From Gammaproteobacteria bacterium UBA6968 (GTDB taxonomy: Bacteria; Pseudomonadota; Gammaproteobacteria; Pseudomonadales; Azotimanducaceae), in assembly GCA_002450255.1 (NCBI GenBank), contig DJYW01000069.1:16698-39138 (forward strand): a stretch of 22,441 bases of DNA, read 5' to 3'. Every line of letters begins with the position of its first letter. The stretch's first letter is position 1. Positions 1 to 8,322 of this stretch are shown here, piece by piece. Under the pieces are notes generated by a model that had not been told where the DNA came from, searched no databases, and saw only the letters and a program-made list of their open reading frames with translations. Made by a program: the position numbers and the translations under genes.

Positions 1-24
1 TAATGCAATGTCTAATGCAATGTC
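1..24. repeat. 12-bp direct tandem repeat at window start
   Basis: The unit TAATGCAATGTC occurs twice head to tail (1-12 and 13-24). The window edge may cut a longer array. No coding frame uses it. It is a plain sequence observation with no assigned function. Confidence 0.6.
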
Positions 25-323
25 CAGGTGCTTATTTAGCATCCGCAAGTCGATTGGCCTAAGTTAGCAAACGCACGAGAAAGCTAGATTCGCAGCTTGG
101 CGGTTTGGCCACATGGAAGCGGCAGCGGCTTTTAGCCGGTTCAACAGCTACCGCGAAGCTTTTCCACCAGTATTTTGATTCAGCACTTTGCTCCAGTTTT
201 TAGCGCGTATTGTCCAAGCATGGCGCGAAGGCCCCTTTCTGAGGATTGAGTAAAAGTGCGTCGCAAACCCCAGCTGGCTTTGATACGGGCAGATAACAGA
301 ACGAACACTCACAAGGTTGATCT
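25..323. other. non-coding upstream region
   Basis: About 300 bases precede the first gene. I see no convincing ORF, RNA gene or terminator. The only functional signal is AAGG at 313-316, 7 nt before the ATG at 324, which serves as the ribosome binding site of the DUF1285 gene. Confidence 0.4.
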
Positions 324-854
324 ATGTCATCGATTGACGAGCTATTTGATACGTTAACTCGGCTGCAGGCGAGCAAACGGTTGCCGCCGGTAGAACAATG
401 GCAGCCATCGCATAGCGGTGTGATTGATATCACCATCGATACTGGGGGTTTGTGGTATCACGAAGGGAAGCTTATTGAGCGACAGCCGCTGGTGGATTTG
501 TTTGCAACCATCCTGCGAGTGGAAAACGGGCAGTACTTTTTAGTGACACCGGCTGAGAAGATGGCGATTAGTGTGGCAGAAGTGCCTTTTATTGCGACGG
601 ATTTAGACGTGCGCGGCGATGGCGTGCAAACTGATTTGCTGTTTAGCACGAATGTGGGTGATTACATTGTCGCCGACAGCGAGCATGCGGTATACATGGT
701 GGATGGTCGGCCGTTTATCCATATTCGCAATGGTTTAGTCGCGCGAATTCATCGCAACGTTTTCTATCGCCTCATCGAGGTGGGGGTCGAGGAAGCGGGC
801 GTGTTGGCTGTCTATAGCGCAGGCTATCGTTTTGAGCTGGGTGCCGTGACCTGA
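324..854 (+). CDS. DUF1285 domain-containing protein
   Basis: This 176-residue protein matches the DUF1285 family over its whole length, which is normal for the family. Recognisable parts are the early W-[QH]P segment (residues 25-29), the G-x-W-Y-H-E-G-K-L-I stretch (about 42-52), the L-V-x-L-F-A-T-I-L core and the central V-T-P-A-E-K segment. It has no signal peptide or membrane helix, so it is probably cytosolic. The biochemical role of the family is not established; a small two-subdomain fold is known from structural genomics. The ATG at 324 has AAGG seven bases upstream. It stands alone, with long gaps on both sides, and points towards the ETF-QO gene. Confidence 0.85.
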   Translation: MSSIDELFDTLTRLQASKRLPPVEQWQPSHSGVIDITIDTGGLWYHEGKLIERQPLVDLFATILRVENGQYFLVTPAEKMAISVAEVPFIATDLDVRGDGVQTDLLFSTNVGDYIVADSEHAVYMVDGRPFIHIRNGLVARIHRNVFYRLIEVGVEEAGVLAVYSAGYRFELGAVT

Positions 855-1293
855 TGCGAGGAGGCTCCCGGGCATCGTGAGCGCGGCAAGATAGCGGGTT
901 CTATCCCGTGTTTCGTAGAGTTAATCCCTCTTAAATTGATCTCTCGCAGATTGAGTCCTCGTCGATTCAATCCCGCCGCTTTACTCCTATGCTCTTTAGG
1001 CAGCCTTCTCGACGCCGCTATCTCAAGCCGGGCCTATTACCGTCGCCTACTCGATAGGAGGTACTGTCCAGCCTGATTGGCGGCAGTGCTAGCACGATTT
1101 TTCACGTAGAGCTGCTAGCAAATTTCTCAGTAAAACTGAGTGCATGACGAGCGGTGAAAAAGGGAAAATACAACAGAGCGCTTCAGCATAACGGTCTCGA
1201 ATGCAGATCGAAATGATGTCTGGTTCGAGCCGGCAGATAGCAAAAACGGCCGCATGTGACCGTTTCTGGCTTATCGGATGAGGCGTCATTGGC
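855..1293. other. 439-bp gap between convergent genes
   Basis: There is no credible gene here. The gap lies between the ends of the DUF1285 gene (+) and the ETF-QO gene (-). It contains several short dyads without T-tracts: GATGC/GCATC (853-876), GATTGA/TCAATC (949-972), two copies of the palindrome TGCTAGCA (1087-1094, 1113-1120) and CTCAG-TAAAA-CTGAG (1126-1140). Some may help end the converging transcripts, but none is a textbook intrinsic terminator. Confidence 0.4.
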
Positions 1294-2964
1294 CTACATA
1301 TTAGGGTAGGTCGGCCCGCCAGCACCCTCCGGCACAATCCACGTAATGTTTTGTGAGGGATCTTTGATGTCACAGGTTTTACAGTGCACGCAGTTTTGCG
1401 CGTTGATCTGAAAACGTGGGCCGTTCGCTTCCTCTATTACTTCGTAGACGCCTGCAGGGCAGTAGCGCTGAGCCGGTTCTGCGTATTGCGGCAGGTTGTC
1501 GCGGATCGGCACTTCTGGGTCACGTAGGGTCAGGTGACATGGTTGGTCTTCTTCATGGTTGGTCCCGGATAGAAAGACCGACGACAGTTTGTCGAAAGAA
1601 ATCTTGCCATCGGGTTTTGGATACTCAACGGGCTTGCAGGCCGAAGCTGGCTTTAGTGTGGCATGGTCTGGCGTCGGATCTTGAAAGGTCCAGCCTTGTT
1701 TGCCGGCGAAGAACTGATCCACAAAGGAATAGCCCGCGCCGCCTAGCATTCCAAACTTATGCAACGCCGGCCCGGTATTGCGCGACCGATTCAATTCTTC
1801 AAACAGCCAGGAATCTTCGAACTTCGCTTGGAAGGAATCCAATTCGGTGTAGCTTTCGCCAGCAACCAATGCTTCGAAAGTGGCTTCCGCAGCCAACATG
1901 CCCGACTTCATAGCGGTATGGCTGCCCTTAATCTTGAGCACATTCAGAAATCCTGCATCGTCGCCGGCCAACAGTCCGCCAGGTACCGCAAGCTTGGGTA
2001 GCGCTTGCAAGCCGCCTTTAACCAGTGCACGCGCGCCGTAAGAAATTCGCTCGCCGCCTTCGAGTAAGTCGGCAATCAGCGGGTGATGCTTCCAGCGTTG
2101 CATCTCGTCAAACGGCGACAAATGCGGGTTTTTGTAGCTCAGGTCGATGATCAATCCCAGAGCAACCTGGTTATCGGGCAGATGATATAAGAAGGAACCG
2201 CCGGTTGCGCCGCCTGGCAGGTGATCCAGTGGCCAACCCACCGTGTGCATCACTTTGCCCGGAACGTGCTTGGCCGGGTCAACTGACCAAAGTTCCTTAA
2301 TGCCGATACCGTAATGTTGTGGGCCACAGCCCTCATCTAGATTGAACTTCTTGATGAGTTGCTTGCCGAGATGTCCGCGGCAGCCTTCGGTAAACAGGGT
2401 GTACTTGCCAAGCAGTTCATAGCCAGGCACAAAGCTGCCTTTTTGCTCCCCGTCAGTGCCAACACCCATATCGCCCGTCGCGATGCCGCTTACCGAGCCG
2501 TCTTCGTTATACAAGATTTCCGCGGCAGCAAAGCCAGGGAACACGTTTACGCCCAGGTTTTCTGCTTGTTCGCCCAACCAGCGGCACAGGTTGCCTAGGC
2601 TGATGGCATGGTTGCCTTCGTTATGAGAGTCCTTCGGGACAAAGAAGCTGGGCACTTTGATGCGGTTGGTGTCGTTGACCATATAATAAACTAGGTCTTC
2701 GCTTACTGGGTTGTTGAGCGGGGCACCCATATTTTCCCAATCTGGGAAAAGCTCGTTCAGCACGCGCGGTTCGAAGATGGCGCCGGAAAGGATATGCGCG
2801 CCAATTTCCGAGCCTTTCTCTACCAAGCAAACGGACAGCGGATGTCCGGAGGCTTCGCTTAACTGCATTAGCTTACACGCCGCGCCTAAACCGGCTGGGC
2901 CGCCACCTACGATGACGACGTCAAATTCCATGGACTCTCGCTCAACTGGCTGCTCAGTGCTCAT
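1294..2964 (-). CDS. Electron transfer flavoprotein-ubiquinone oxidoreductase (ETF-QO)
   Basis: The 556-residue iron-sulfur flavoprotein takes electrons from reduced ETF and passes them to ubiquinone at the membrane. The FAD-binding GGGPAG lies near residues 20-25, followed by the glutamate-ending strand and the family's G-A-H-I-L-S-G stretch. The C-terminus has the [4Fe-4S] ligands C502, C525, C528 and C531 (C-V-H-C-K-T-C), with the typical P-E-G-x-G-G-P-x-Y ending. Length is normal. I start at the ATG at 2964, not the upstream in-frame one at 3024, because AAGGA (complement of 2975-2979) sits 10 nt before it and homologues begin just ahead of the FAD strand. It is divergent from etfBA, its electron donor. 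It may be named etfD or fixC-like elsewhere. Confidence 0.96.
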   Translation of the reverse strand: MSTEQPVERESMEFDVVIVGGGPAGLGAACKLMQLSEASGHPLSVCLVEKGSEIGAHILSGAIFEPRVLNELFPDWENMGAPLNNPVSEDLVYYMVNDTNRIKVPSFFVPKDSHNEGNHAISLGNLCRWLGEQAENLGVNVFPGFAAAEILYNEDGSVSGIATGDMGVGTDGEQKGSFVPGYELLGKYTLFTEGCRGHLGKQLIKKFNLDEGCGPQHYGIGIKELWSVDPAKHVPGKVMHTVGWPLDHLPGGATGGSFLYHLPDNQVALGLIIDLSYKNPHLSPFDEMQRWKHHPLIADLLEGGERISYGARALVKGGLQALPKLAVPGGLLAGDDAGFLNVLKIKGSHTAMKSGMLAAEATFEALVAGESYTELDSFQAKFEDSWLFEELNRSRNTGPALHKFGMLGGAGYSFVDQFFAGKQGWTFQDPTPDHATLKPASACKPVEYPKPDGKISFDKLSSVFLSGTNHEEDQPCHLTLRDPEVPIRDNLPQYAEPAQRYCPAGVYEVIEEANGPRFQINAQNCVHCKTCDIKDPSQNITWIVPEGAGGPTYPNM

Positions 2965-3030
2965 TCTTTTAGCATCCTTATTTAAAGTAGGGGTAAGTAA
3001 ATCGGCGATGATGTGAAATCTCAAGCCTAA

Positions 3031-3056
3031 AGTATAACGCGATTTTCACAGTGTCT
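3031..3056 (-). promoter_or_regulatory. possible sigma70 promoter for ETF-QO
   Basis: On the minus strand there is a good -10, TATACT (complement of 3031-3036). A weak -35-like AAGACA lies only 15 nt upstream; GTCAAG at 18 nt is the alternative. The -10 is about 67 nt before the ATG at 2964. The -10 is convincing by eye; the -35 is not. Confidence 0.3.
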
Positions 3057-3404
3057 TGACCTTGTCCTTAGCGGTAGCGACAATACCTCGCTCAAAACCT
3101 CCGAGGGTTTATGAAGCCCTCCAACTTCAACCCGCCTTTGAGACAACTCTAACGCCAAGTCTTCGACTAGGAATTAGGGTGCGAGGTAAGTAAGGAGTTT
3201 GGGTGGCCCCAGGTTGCCGTTGGGCAGCAGAGGGGCGGTCAACACAAAGAGTGCGTACATTGTACTCTGCTTGAAACAAATCATTGAAGAAAATTTGTTG
3301 ATCGATTTTGATGATCAGGGGATGTCTGATGCCTTGTAGCTCGGTTAGAGCTTGCTAGGCGGGACAACGCAAACAGCAAAACCAAATGATGCGGGGCAAG
3401 AACA

Positions 3405-3432
3405 TTAACGTGATGGCCTGTGCAGTTATACG
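3405..3432 (+). promoter_or_regulatory. possible sigma70 promoter for etfBA
   Basis: TTAACG (3405-3410), a 16-nt spacer and TATACG (3427-3432) each match four of six consensus bases. Initiation near 3439 would leave a short leader of about 20 nt that contains the AAAGGA ribosome binding site (3443-3448). The fit is modest and untested. Confidence 0.3.
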
Positions 3433-3457
3433 GACACGATAGAAAGGATTGTTGAAC

Positions 3458-4210
3458 ATGAAGGTACTAGTACCCATCAAGCGCGTTGTTGATTACAACG
3501 TCAAAGTGCGCGTCAAGCCAGACAACTCCGGCGTCGATCTCAATAACGTCAAAATGTCGGTTAACCCATTTTGCGAAATTGGCATTGAGGAAGCTGTGCG
3601 ATTAAAGGAGGCGGGTACCGCCACCGAAGTCATCGCAGTTGCCGTAGGCACAACAGCAAGCCAGGAACAACTGCGAACCTGCTTGGCTTTGGGTGCTGAC
3701 CGCGCCATTTTGGTCGAGACTGAACACGACGCACAGCCGCTCGGCATTGCCAAAGCACTTGCCGCGATTCAGGCGAAAGAAGAAGCTGGTCTGGTCATTT
3801 TCGGTAAGCAAAGCATTGACAGTGACAATGGGCAGACCGGACAGATGTTCGCTGCATTGACCGGTATGGCGCAGGCTACGTTTGCATCCGAAGTCAAGAT
3901 TGAAGACGGTAAGGCAGCGGTCATCCGTGAAATCGATGGCGGCTTACAGACTCTGTCGATCACTCTGCCAGCGGTAGTCACCACAGACTTACGCCTAAAC
4001 GAGCCACGGTATGCATCGCTACCGAATATTATGAAAGCCAAAAAGAAGCCATTGGATGTGATGACACCCGATGAACTCGGCGTCGATTTAGCTCCTACTA
4101 TGGAAGTTCTGAGCGTTGAAGCGCCAGCCGAGCGTCAAGCCGGAATTCGGGTAGAGAGCGTCGAAGAATTGGTTGAAAAACTGAAAACTGAAGCAAAGGT
4201 GATCGAATGA
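3458..4210 (+). CDS. etfB: Electron transfer flavoprotein beta subunit
   Basis: EtfB (250 residues) pairs with EtfA. The heterodimer carries one FAD, with AMP bound in the beta subunit, and collects electrons from acyl-CoA and other dehydrogenases. The start [14 protein letters not shown], the D-R-A-I-L-V-E segment, [10 protein letters not shown] and the family signature around [21 protein letters not shown] are all present. I prefer the ATG at 3458 over TTG codons just upstream because AAAGGA (3443-3448) lies 9 nt before it and homologues begin with this M-K-V. Its last four bases overlap etfA, so the two are translationally coupled. Confidence 0.97.
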   Translation: MKVLVPIKRVVDYNVKVRVKPDNSGVDLNNVKMSVNPFCEIGIEEAVRLKEAGTATEVIAVAVGTTASQEQLRTCLALGADRAILVETEHDAQPLGIAKALAAIQAKEEAGLVIFGKQSIDSDNGQTGQMFAALTGMAQATFASEVKIEDGKAAVIREIDGGLQTLSITLPAVVTTDLRLNEPRYASLPNIMKAKKKPLDVMTPDELGVDLAPTMEVLSVEAPAERQAGIRVESVEELVEKLKTEAKVIE

Positions 4211-5136
4211 GCATATTAGTTATTGCAGAACACGATAATGCTGAGCTGAAGCCTGCGACCCGCGTCGCGTTGGCCGCGGCCCAAGCGATAGGCGGCGACA
4301 TTGATGTATTAGTAGCAGGCAGCGGATCAGCGGAAGTAGCGAATCAAGCTGCGGCGGCTGCAGGCGTCAGCAAGGTGCTGCATGCAGACAACGCTGTATA
4401 TGAGCATCAGCTAGCTGAAAACGTCGCCGATCTTACCGTGTCGTTAGCTTCAGGCTATAGCCATATAGTTACTGCTCACACCACTAATGGTAAGAGCTTC
4501 TTGCCACGTGTCGCAGCGAAATTAGACGTGGCGCAAATTTCCGACATCATCAGTGTGGAAAGCCCGGACACCTTCAAGCGACCGATCTATGCAGGCAACG
4601 CTATTGCTACGGTTAAGGCAAACGACGCAGTGAAAGTGGTATCCGTGCGCGGAACGGCTTATGACCCAGTACCCGCCGAAGGCGGCTCAGCCAGCGTTGA
4701 AGCCGTGGATGCGGTCTGTGACGCAGGTGTTTCCAGCTTCGTCTCACAGGAAATTGCCGAGTCTGAACGCCCCGAGCTCACTGCAGCAGGAATCATCATA
4801 TCTGGTGGTCGCGGTATGCAAAGCGGCGACAACTTCACGATGCTGGAAGGCATCGCCGACAAGCTTGGCGCGGCTATTGGCGCTTCTAGAGCGGCAGTCG
4901 ATGCCGGCTTTGTACCGAACGATATGCAGGTTGGCCAAACGGGTAAAATCGTCGCACCAGAGCTGTATATCGCTGTTGGTATCTCCGGTGCGATCCAGCA
5001 CTTGGCCGGCATGAAAGACAGCAAAGTTATCGTCGCCATCAACAAAGATGAAGATGCTCCGATCTTTCAGGTAGCCGATTATGGTCTGGTAGCAGACTTA
5101 TTCACCGCTTTGCCGGAGTTTGAGTCACTGATCTAA
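4207..5136 (+). CDS. etfA: Electron transfer flavoprotein alpha subunit
   Basis: EtfA (309 residues, normal length) holds the FAD of the ETF heterodimer. The N-terminal half is the nucleotide-fold domain that packs on EtfB. The C-terminal FAD domain shows S-G-G-R-G-M, then [17 protein letters not shown] and the family signature [17 protein letters not shown], followed by I-N-K-D-x-x-A-P-I-F. It starts inside etfB (ATGA overlap, 4207-4210). With ETF-QO on the opposite strand, the complete electron route to quinone is encoded here. Confidence 0.97.
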   Translation: MSILVIAEHDNAELKPATRVALAAAQAIGGDIDVLVAGSGSAEVANQAAAAAGVSKVLHADNAVYEHQLAENVADLTVSLASGYSHIVTAHTTNGKSFLPRVAAKLDVAQISDIISVESPDTFKRPIYAGNAIATVKANDAVKVVSVRGTAYDPVPAEGGSASVEAVDAVCDAGVSSFVSQEIAESERPELTAAGIIISGGRGMQSGDNFTMLEGIADKLGAAIGASRAAVDAGFVPNDMQVGQTGKIVAPELYIAVGISGAIQHLAGMKDSKVIVAINKDEDAPIFQVADYGLVADLFTALPEFESLI

Positions 5137-5153
5137 GCCATTTGCAGTCGCGT

Positions 5154-5189
5154 TGGGCACCTAAACTTGGTGCTCAGCGCGTAGCGCTG
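5154..5189 (+). terminator. possible hairpin terminator after etfA
   Basis: Two adjoining stem-loops begin 18 nt after the etfA stop: TGGGCACC-7 nt-GGTGCTCA (5154-5176, one G-T pair), then CAGCGC-GTA-GCGCTG (5175-5189). The two share bases, so they would compete. No clean T-run follows, so ending transcription here is likely from position but not proven by form. Confidence 0.4.
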
Positions 5190-5483
5190 CTTGGTCAGTT
5201 CTCTTTGCTGGTAAATCTGCTGATACCCTTGTTTGCTAAAAGGCGTCCTTTATCACGCTGCGTGCCTTCTCTGTCCCTCTGTCCCTCTGTCTTTCCGTCG
5301 TGTTGAAGCTGTAGTTTTCTTTGCTAAGTCAGGAGTGTCGCTTACCGGCTTGTGCCGTCCATCGTCCTTCCGGCGGCACCGTTCTATTGAAAGAGTAATC
5401 CGAGTAAGATTCAGACCGTTTGGATAAGTTCGAACAGCCTTGGATTCGCGCTTGTGCTTTATTAACTCATGGGGAAACCGGCT
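5190..5483. other. non-coding gap before M48 peptidase gene
   Basis: There is no convincing gene. The region contains a pyrimidine-rich tract with three 8-bp units, CTCTGTCC, CTCTGTCC, CTCTGTCT (5269-5292). Short open frames across it show no protein-like composition. Confidence 0.4.
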
Positions 5484-6683
5484 ATGGATGCACAATCACT
5501 TCGCAGCCAGCACGACCTCGCGCTTTTTAAACAATTGCTGAAGGATCCCGACGTAGAACGCGTGAACAAGCAAATCGCAACCCAAGCAGAACAAGGCAAT
5601 TTGGGGATCAGACGTCAGCTATTGGCTACGTCGGTTAGATTGAGCCAAACCATGGCGAAGGATCTGCACGCAACCGCTGATGCTTGTCGCGAAAGGCTGG
5701 GTCTGCACCTGCCGCTAGAGCTCTATGTTTATCCGAGCCCTATTTACAACGCCGCATGTGTCAAGCCGGAAGCAGGGCGACTGTTTTTGATGTTCAGCTC
5801 CGCCATTCTGGAATCATTCACACCCTCTGAAATTCTCTTTGTAATGGGTCATGAGCTGGGACATCACCTTTACTCACATCACGATATTCCTATCGGCTAC
5901 ATCCTGCGCAGCCAGAATCGACCCAACCCGAAGCTGGCTTTAACGCTCACAAGCTGGTCGCGCTATGCCGAGATATCCGCAGACCGCGCTGGTGCTTATT
6001 GCGCAGAAAACTTGGAATCCGTCGCTCATGCATTGTTTAAGCTAGCGAGCGGTTTGAGCGGTCACTACGCCCGTTTCTCCATCGAGGATTTTCTGGCTCA
6101 AGTGGATGAAATGCAGCTGGAAAACGGACAACCAGGGCAGGGCGCGCCTACCGAAGACTGGTTTCTTACGCACCCCTTCAGCCCGCTGCGAATGAAAGCC
6201 ATAAGGTTGTTTCACGACTCGGAGCTAATTGGCCAAAATAAGTTAAATATCAATGATTTGGATATAGGTATTGAGTCACTTATGAGCTTGATGGAGCCTT
6301 CATATCTGGAGGGTAAAACGGATACAGCCGAAGCCATGCGTCGGCTCCTCTTTGCCGGAGCCATAGTCGTTGCGGACATCAGTAGTGGTATATCAGAACA
6401 GGAAAAAGCCGTGTTTGAGGCATTTTTCGGGCGGCATTCCCTCACAGACAAACTGGATATCGCACTGCTTAAAACCGAGCTTACTGATCGGATTGCGCAA
6501 GTGAAATCGCTGACCTCTGTGCCGCAGCGCATGCAAGTCATTCGCGACTTATGTCTGGTGTCCCGGTCTGACGGGCAATCGAGCCAGGCCGAGCGTGGTG
6601 CCCTGTGTGACATAGCCCATGCTCTCGAAGTGCCGAAATTGTTTGTCGATCAGACGCTATCGGCAGAAGCAGAGCTCGACTAG
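5484..6683 (+). CDS. M48 family metallopeptidase with C-terminal TerB-like domain
   Basis: The 399-residue protein has the zinc metallopeptidase motif H-E-L-G-H (residues 123-127) and a downstream E-I-S-A-D (163-167) supplying the third zinc ligand, as in M48 enzymes. Unlike HtpX, Ste24 or BepA relatives, it has no evident signal peptide or membrane helix, so a cytosolic location is inferred. The last ~110 residues look like a TerB/DjlA-type helical domain (A-D-I-S-S-G-I-S-E-Q-E-K, then S-R-S-D-G-Q-S-S-Q-A-E-R). I choose the ATG at 5484 because GGGGA (5471-5475) lies 8 nt upstream; an in-frame ATG at 5469 lacks a ribosome site. Substrates are unknown. It is a single gene with no operon partner. 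Confidence 0.85.
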   Translation: MDAQSLRSQHDLALFKQLLKDPDVERVNKQIATQAEQGNLGIRRQLLATSVRLSQTMAKDLHATADACRERLGLHLPLELYVYPSPIYNAACVKPEAGRLFLMFSSAILESFTPSEILFVMGHELGHHLYSHHDIPIGYILRSQNRPNPKLALTLTSWSRYAEISADRAGAYCAENLESVAHALFKLASGLSGHYARFSIEDFLAQVDEMQLENGQPGQGAPTEDWFLTHPFSPLRMKAIRLFHDSELIGQNKLNINDLDIGIESLMSLMEPSYLEGKTDTAEAMRRLLFAGAIVVADISSGISEQEKAVFEAFFGRHSLTDKLDIALLKTELTDRIAQVKSLTSVPQRMQVIRDLCLVSRSDGQSSQAERGALCDIAHALEVPKLFVDQTLSAEAELD

Positions 6684-6831
6684 CACTTGGTGCGTAGATT
6701 CCAAACGGGGCTGTATCTGGTTTGATTTGAGGCCGACACCGCCGGATTTGCTGGCGAGCGATTCCAACGCAACGTCAAGATCAGCACAGAATGCTCGCAA
6801 GCACCTGGTTGGCACATCTGATCGATACTGC

Positions 6832-6862
6832 GGCGTCAGCGGTTATCTGAAACGCTCACGCC
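6832..6862. promoter_or_regulatory. imperfect inverted repeat upstream of yeiH-like gene
   Basis: The arms GGCGTCAGCG and CGCTCACGCC pair over 9 of 10 positions (one C-C mismatch) around an 11-nt loop. The repeat ends 24 nt before the yeiH-like ATG. It could be an operator or an mRNA stem close to the start. No regulator gene lies next to it. Confidence 0.35.
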
Positions 6863-6886
6863 GATATCCTGTATTCTTCTAAGCTT

Positions 6887-7867
6887 ATGCATTATTTCTT
6901 TACACGCGTGGTAGGAGCCCTGGGTTTTGAGGGAGGCCTGAGCACCATCGCGCTCCTGACCCTCGCGGTAGTACCCGCGTTGTGGCTGGCGCACCCGGCG
7001 GTCGGCCTGGCGGGTGGTGCGGCTTGTGCCCTGCTACTTGGGCGTAACCCAGTTGCGCATAGCAGTAAGGTAGCCAAGCTGTGTCTGCAAACGGCTATTA
7101 TCCTTCTGGGACTGACCATGAACGCGGCGGCACTGGTCAGTCTGAGCAGTACCTATTCTGGCGTCGTGACGCTCTATGTGCTAACCACGCTCATCTTTGG
7201 CTGGCTGCTAGCTAAATTCTTGCGGGTTGACGTCGTAACAGGAAGCTTGCTGGCAATCGGGACCGCGATATGCGGCGGCACTGCCATCGCAGCTTGCGCA
7301 CCGTTTTTCAAGGCCGATGCCGGCCGCATTGGCCTCGCCTTAGGTGCGGTATTTCTGCTTAACATGTTGGCTTTGTTTGCGTTGCCCCCGCTCGGTGAGT
7401 GGCAGTCGATGACGCAGGAGGAATTCGGTGCTTTCGTAGCCCTAGCTGTACACGATACCAGCTCAGTGGTTGCCACAGCAGCGGTCTATGGCGATGAGGC
7501 CGCAGAAGTCGCGACCACCATAAAACTTGGTAGAACCCTTTGGTTGATACCTGTCGTTGTGGTGCTGGGTATGTGGAAAAACGGCGAACGAGGCAGCGTT
7601 CTGTTGCAGCGCGCACGGGTACCGGGTTTCGTGCTCGCGTTCATAGCTGCGGCAGGTTCGGCCAGTATGTTTCCGCTTCCGATCGAGTTGATTGATGGAC
7701 TGAAGTGGGCGAGCAAGCATTTGCTCGTCGTCGCATTGTTTTTTGTCGGGCTTGAACTGACGCGCGAGACGTTGGCCCGGCTTAGCGGTCGCGAAGGGAT
7801 TTTTGCGGTATTGATTTGGTTGGCCGTCATGCCAATCGCGTTTGGACTGGTCTTGTTCGCCCGATAG
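6887..7867 (+). CDS. YeiH/UPF0324 family membrane protein (putative sulfate exporter family)
   Basis: The 326-residue, highly hydrophobic protein has about ten predicted membrane segments. The family-specific stretch I-G-T-A-I-C-G-G-T-A-I-A-A (about 125-137), the preceding R-N-P-V type loop and A-V-H-D-T-S-S-V-V (about 187-195) identify UPF0324 (YeiH, PSE family). Transport of sulfur compounds is proposed for some members, but the substrate here is not known. No clear Shine-Dalgarno precedes the ATG at 6887; the first residues fit a membrane-protein start. It sits alone; the LysR regulator often found beside yeiH in enterobacteria is absent. Confidence 0.88.
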   Translation: MHYFFTRVVGALGFEGGLSTIALLTLAVVPALWLAHPAVGLAGGAACALLLGRNPVAHSSKVAKLCLQTAIILLGLTMNAAALVSLSSTYSGVVTLYVLTTLIFGWLLAKFLRVDVVTGSLLAIGTAICGGTAIAACAPFFKADAGRIGLALGAVFLLNMLALFALPPLGEWQSMTQEEFGAFVALAVHDTSSVVATAAVYGDEAAEVATTIKLGRTLWLIPVVVVLGMWKNGERGSVLLQRARVPGFVLAFIAAAGSASMFPLPIELIDGLKWASKHLLVVALFFVGLELTRETLARLSGREGIFAVLIWLAVMPIAFGLVLFAR

Positions 7868-7870
7868 CAT

Positions 7871-7921
7871 AACGATACAAATATTTGTTCTTTGGCAGGC
7901 TGGATCGGTCACAGTATCGTT
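7871..7921. repeat. 8-bp perfect inverted repeat after yeiH-like gene
   Basis: AACGATAC (7871-7878) and GTATCGTT (7914-7921) are exact complements separated by 35 nt. They begin 4 nt after the yeiH-like stop and end 6 nt before the 40-codon ORF. A transcript could form a long-loop stem here. There is no T-tract, so terminator function is doubtful. Confidence 0.4.
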
Positions 7922-7927
7922 GCACCC

Positions 7928-8050
7928 ATGATTGCACGTATTAAATCTTATTCCCTTCAACTCATCGAGTTGCCGCAGCTGCGCGAGCTTGCCGGTATTG
8001 GCGCTTTATTGGCGTTTGTCGGTTACGCGCTATTGCCTCTTTTTAGTTAG
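7928..8050 (+). CDS. possible 40-residue membrane peptide
   Basis: A 40-codon frame opens with ATG at 7928 and closes with TAG at 8048-8050. The first half is amphipathic and basic at the start (M-I-A-R-I-K). The second half, L-A-G-I-G-A-L-L-A-F-V-G-Y-A-L-L, is one good membrane helix. This two-part layout is typical of small bacterial membrane peptides. Against it, no Shine-Dalgarno sequence precedes the ATG and I recognise no family. It could be a real short gene, a remnant of a larger membrane protein, or chance. Confidence 0.3.
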   Translation: MIARIKSYSLQLIELPQLRELAGIGALLAFVGYALLPLFS

Positions 8051-8322
8051 GATCCGGCTTTTCTTAGTTAGAACCGCGCCTCTCGCTTTTCTTTCCGCAA
8101 TTGCTCGCCTATCTGGAATCTTGCTTCTGTTCGTGCAAGTCCTCTTTGTTGCCGACGGTGATTACGCGATTTTTGCCGCTTCTAACGTTTACCCTTTGTT
8201 ACAAGCTGGACCAGTGATGGCGAGGGACAGACTGAGGCTTATCCAGTCACCCAGGTAGCCTGAAACGTTTTATTGCCTTCACTAAGCGACCTAGGTGAAC
8301 TTGTTGGGGCTTTGAGCGATGG
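8051..8322. other. non-coding gap before GST gene end
   Basis: These 270 bases, at the 3' side of the minus-strand GST gene, show no convincing gene, RNA or terminator. The open frames crossing them lack start signals and protein-like character. Confidence 0.4.

Larger units (their letters stand above)
2965..3457. other. divergent ETF-QO / etfBA control region
   Basis: This 493-bp spacer has no gene. It holds a candidate promoter on each strand (listed separately). It also holds a stem GAGGGTTT-ATG-AAGCCCTC (3103-3121, one G-T wobble) and a short dyad GTACA-T-TGTAC (3255-3265) flanked by imperfectly symmetrical AGAG/TCT. The length is more than two simple promoters need, so a regulator site or a small RNA is possible, but nothing here identifies one. 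Confidence 0.4.

Noticed and set aside
1126..1140. CTCAG-TAAAA-CTGAG as an intrinsic terminator of the ETF-QO gene
   Set aside because: The stem has only five pairs, has no following T-run on the minus strand, and lies 150 bases past the stop.
1416..2001. Long open frames antisense to the ETF-QO gene
   Set aside because: The opposite strand carries an unmistakable full-length ETF-QO; the antisense frames show no domain and no ribosome site.
5233..5427. Small 64-codon frame across the CTCTGTCC repeat
   Set aside because: No ribosome site, repeat-derived residues and no recognisable domain.
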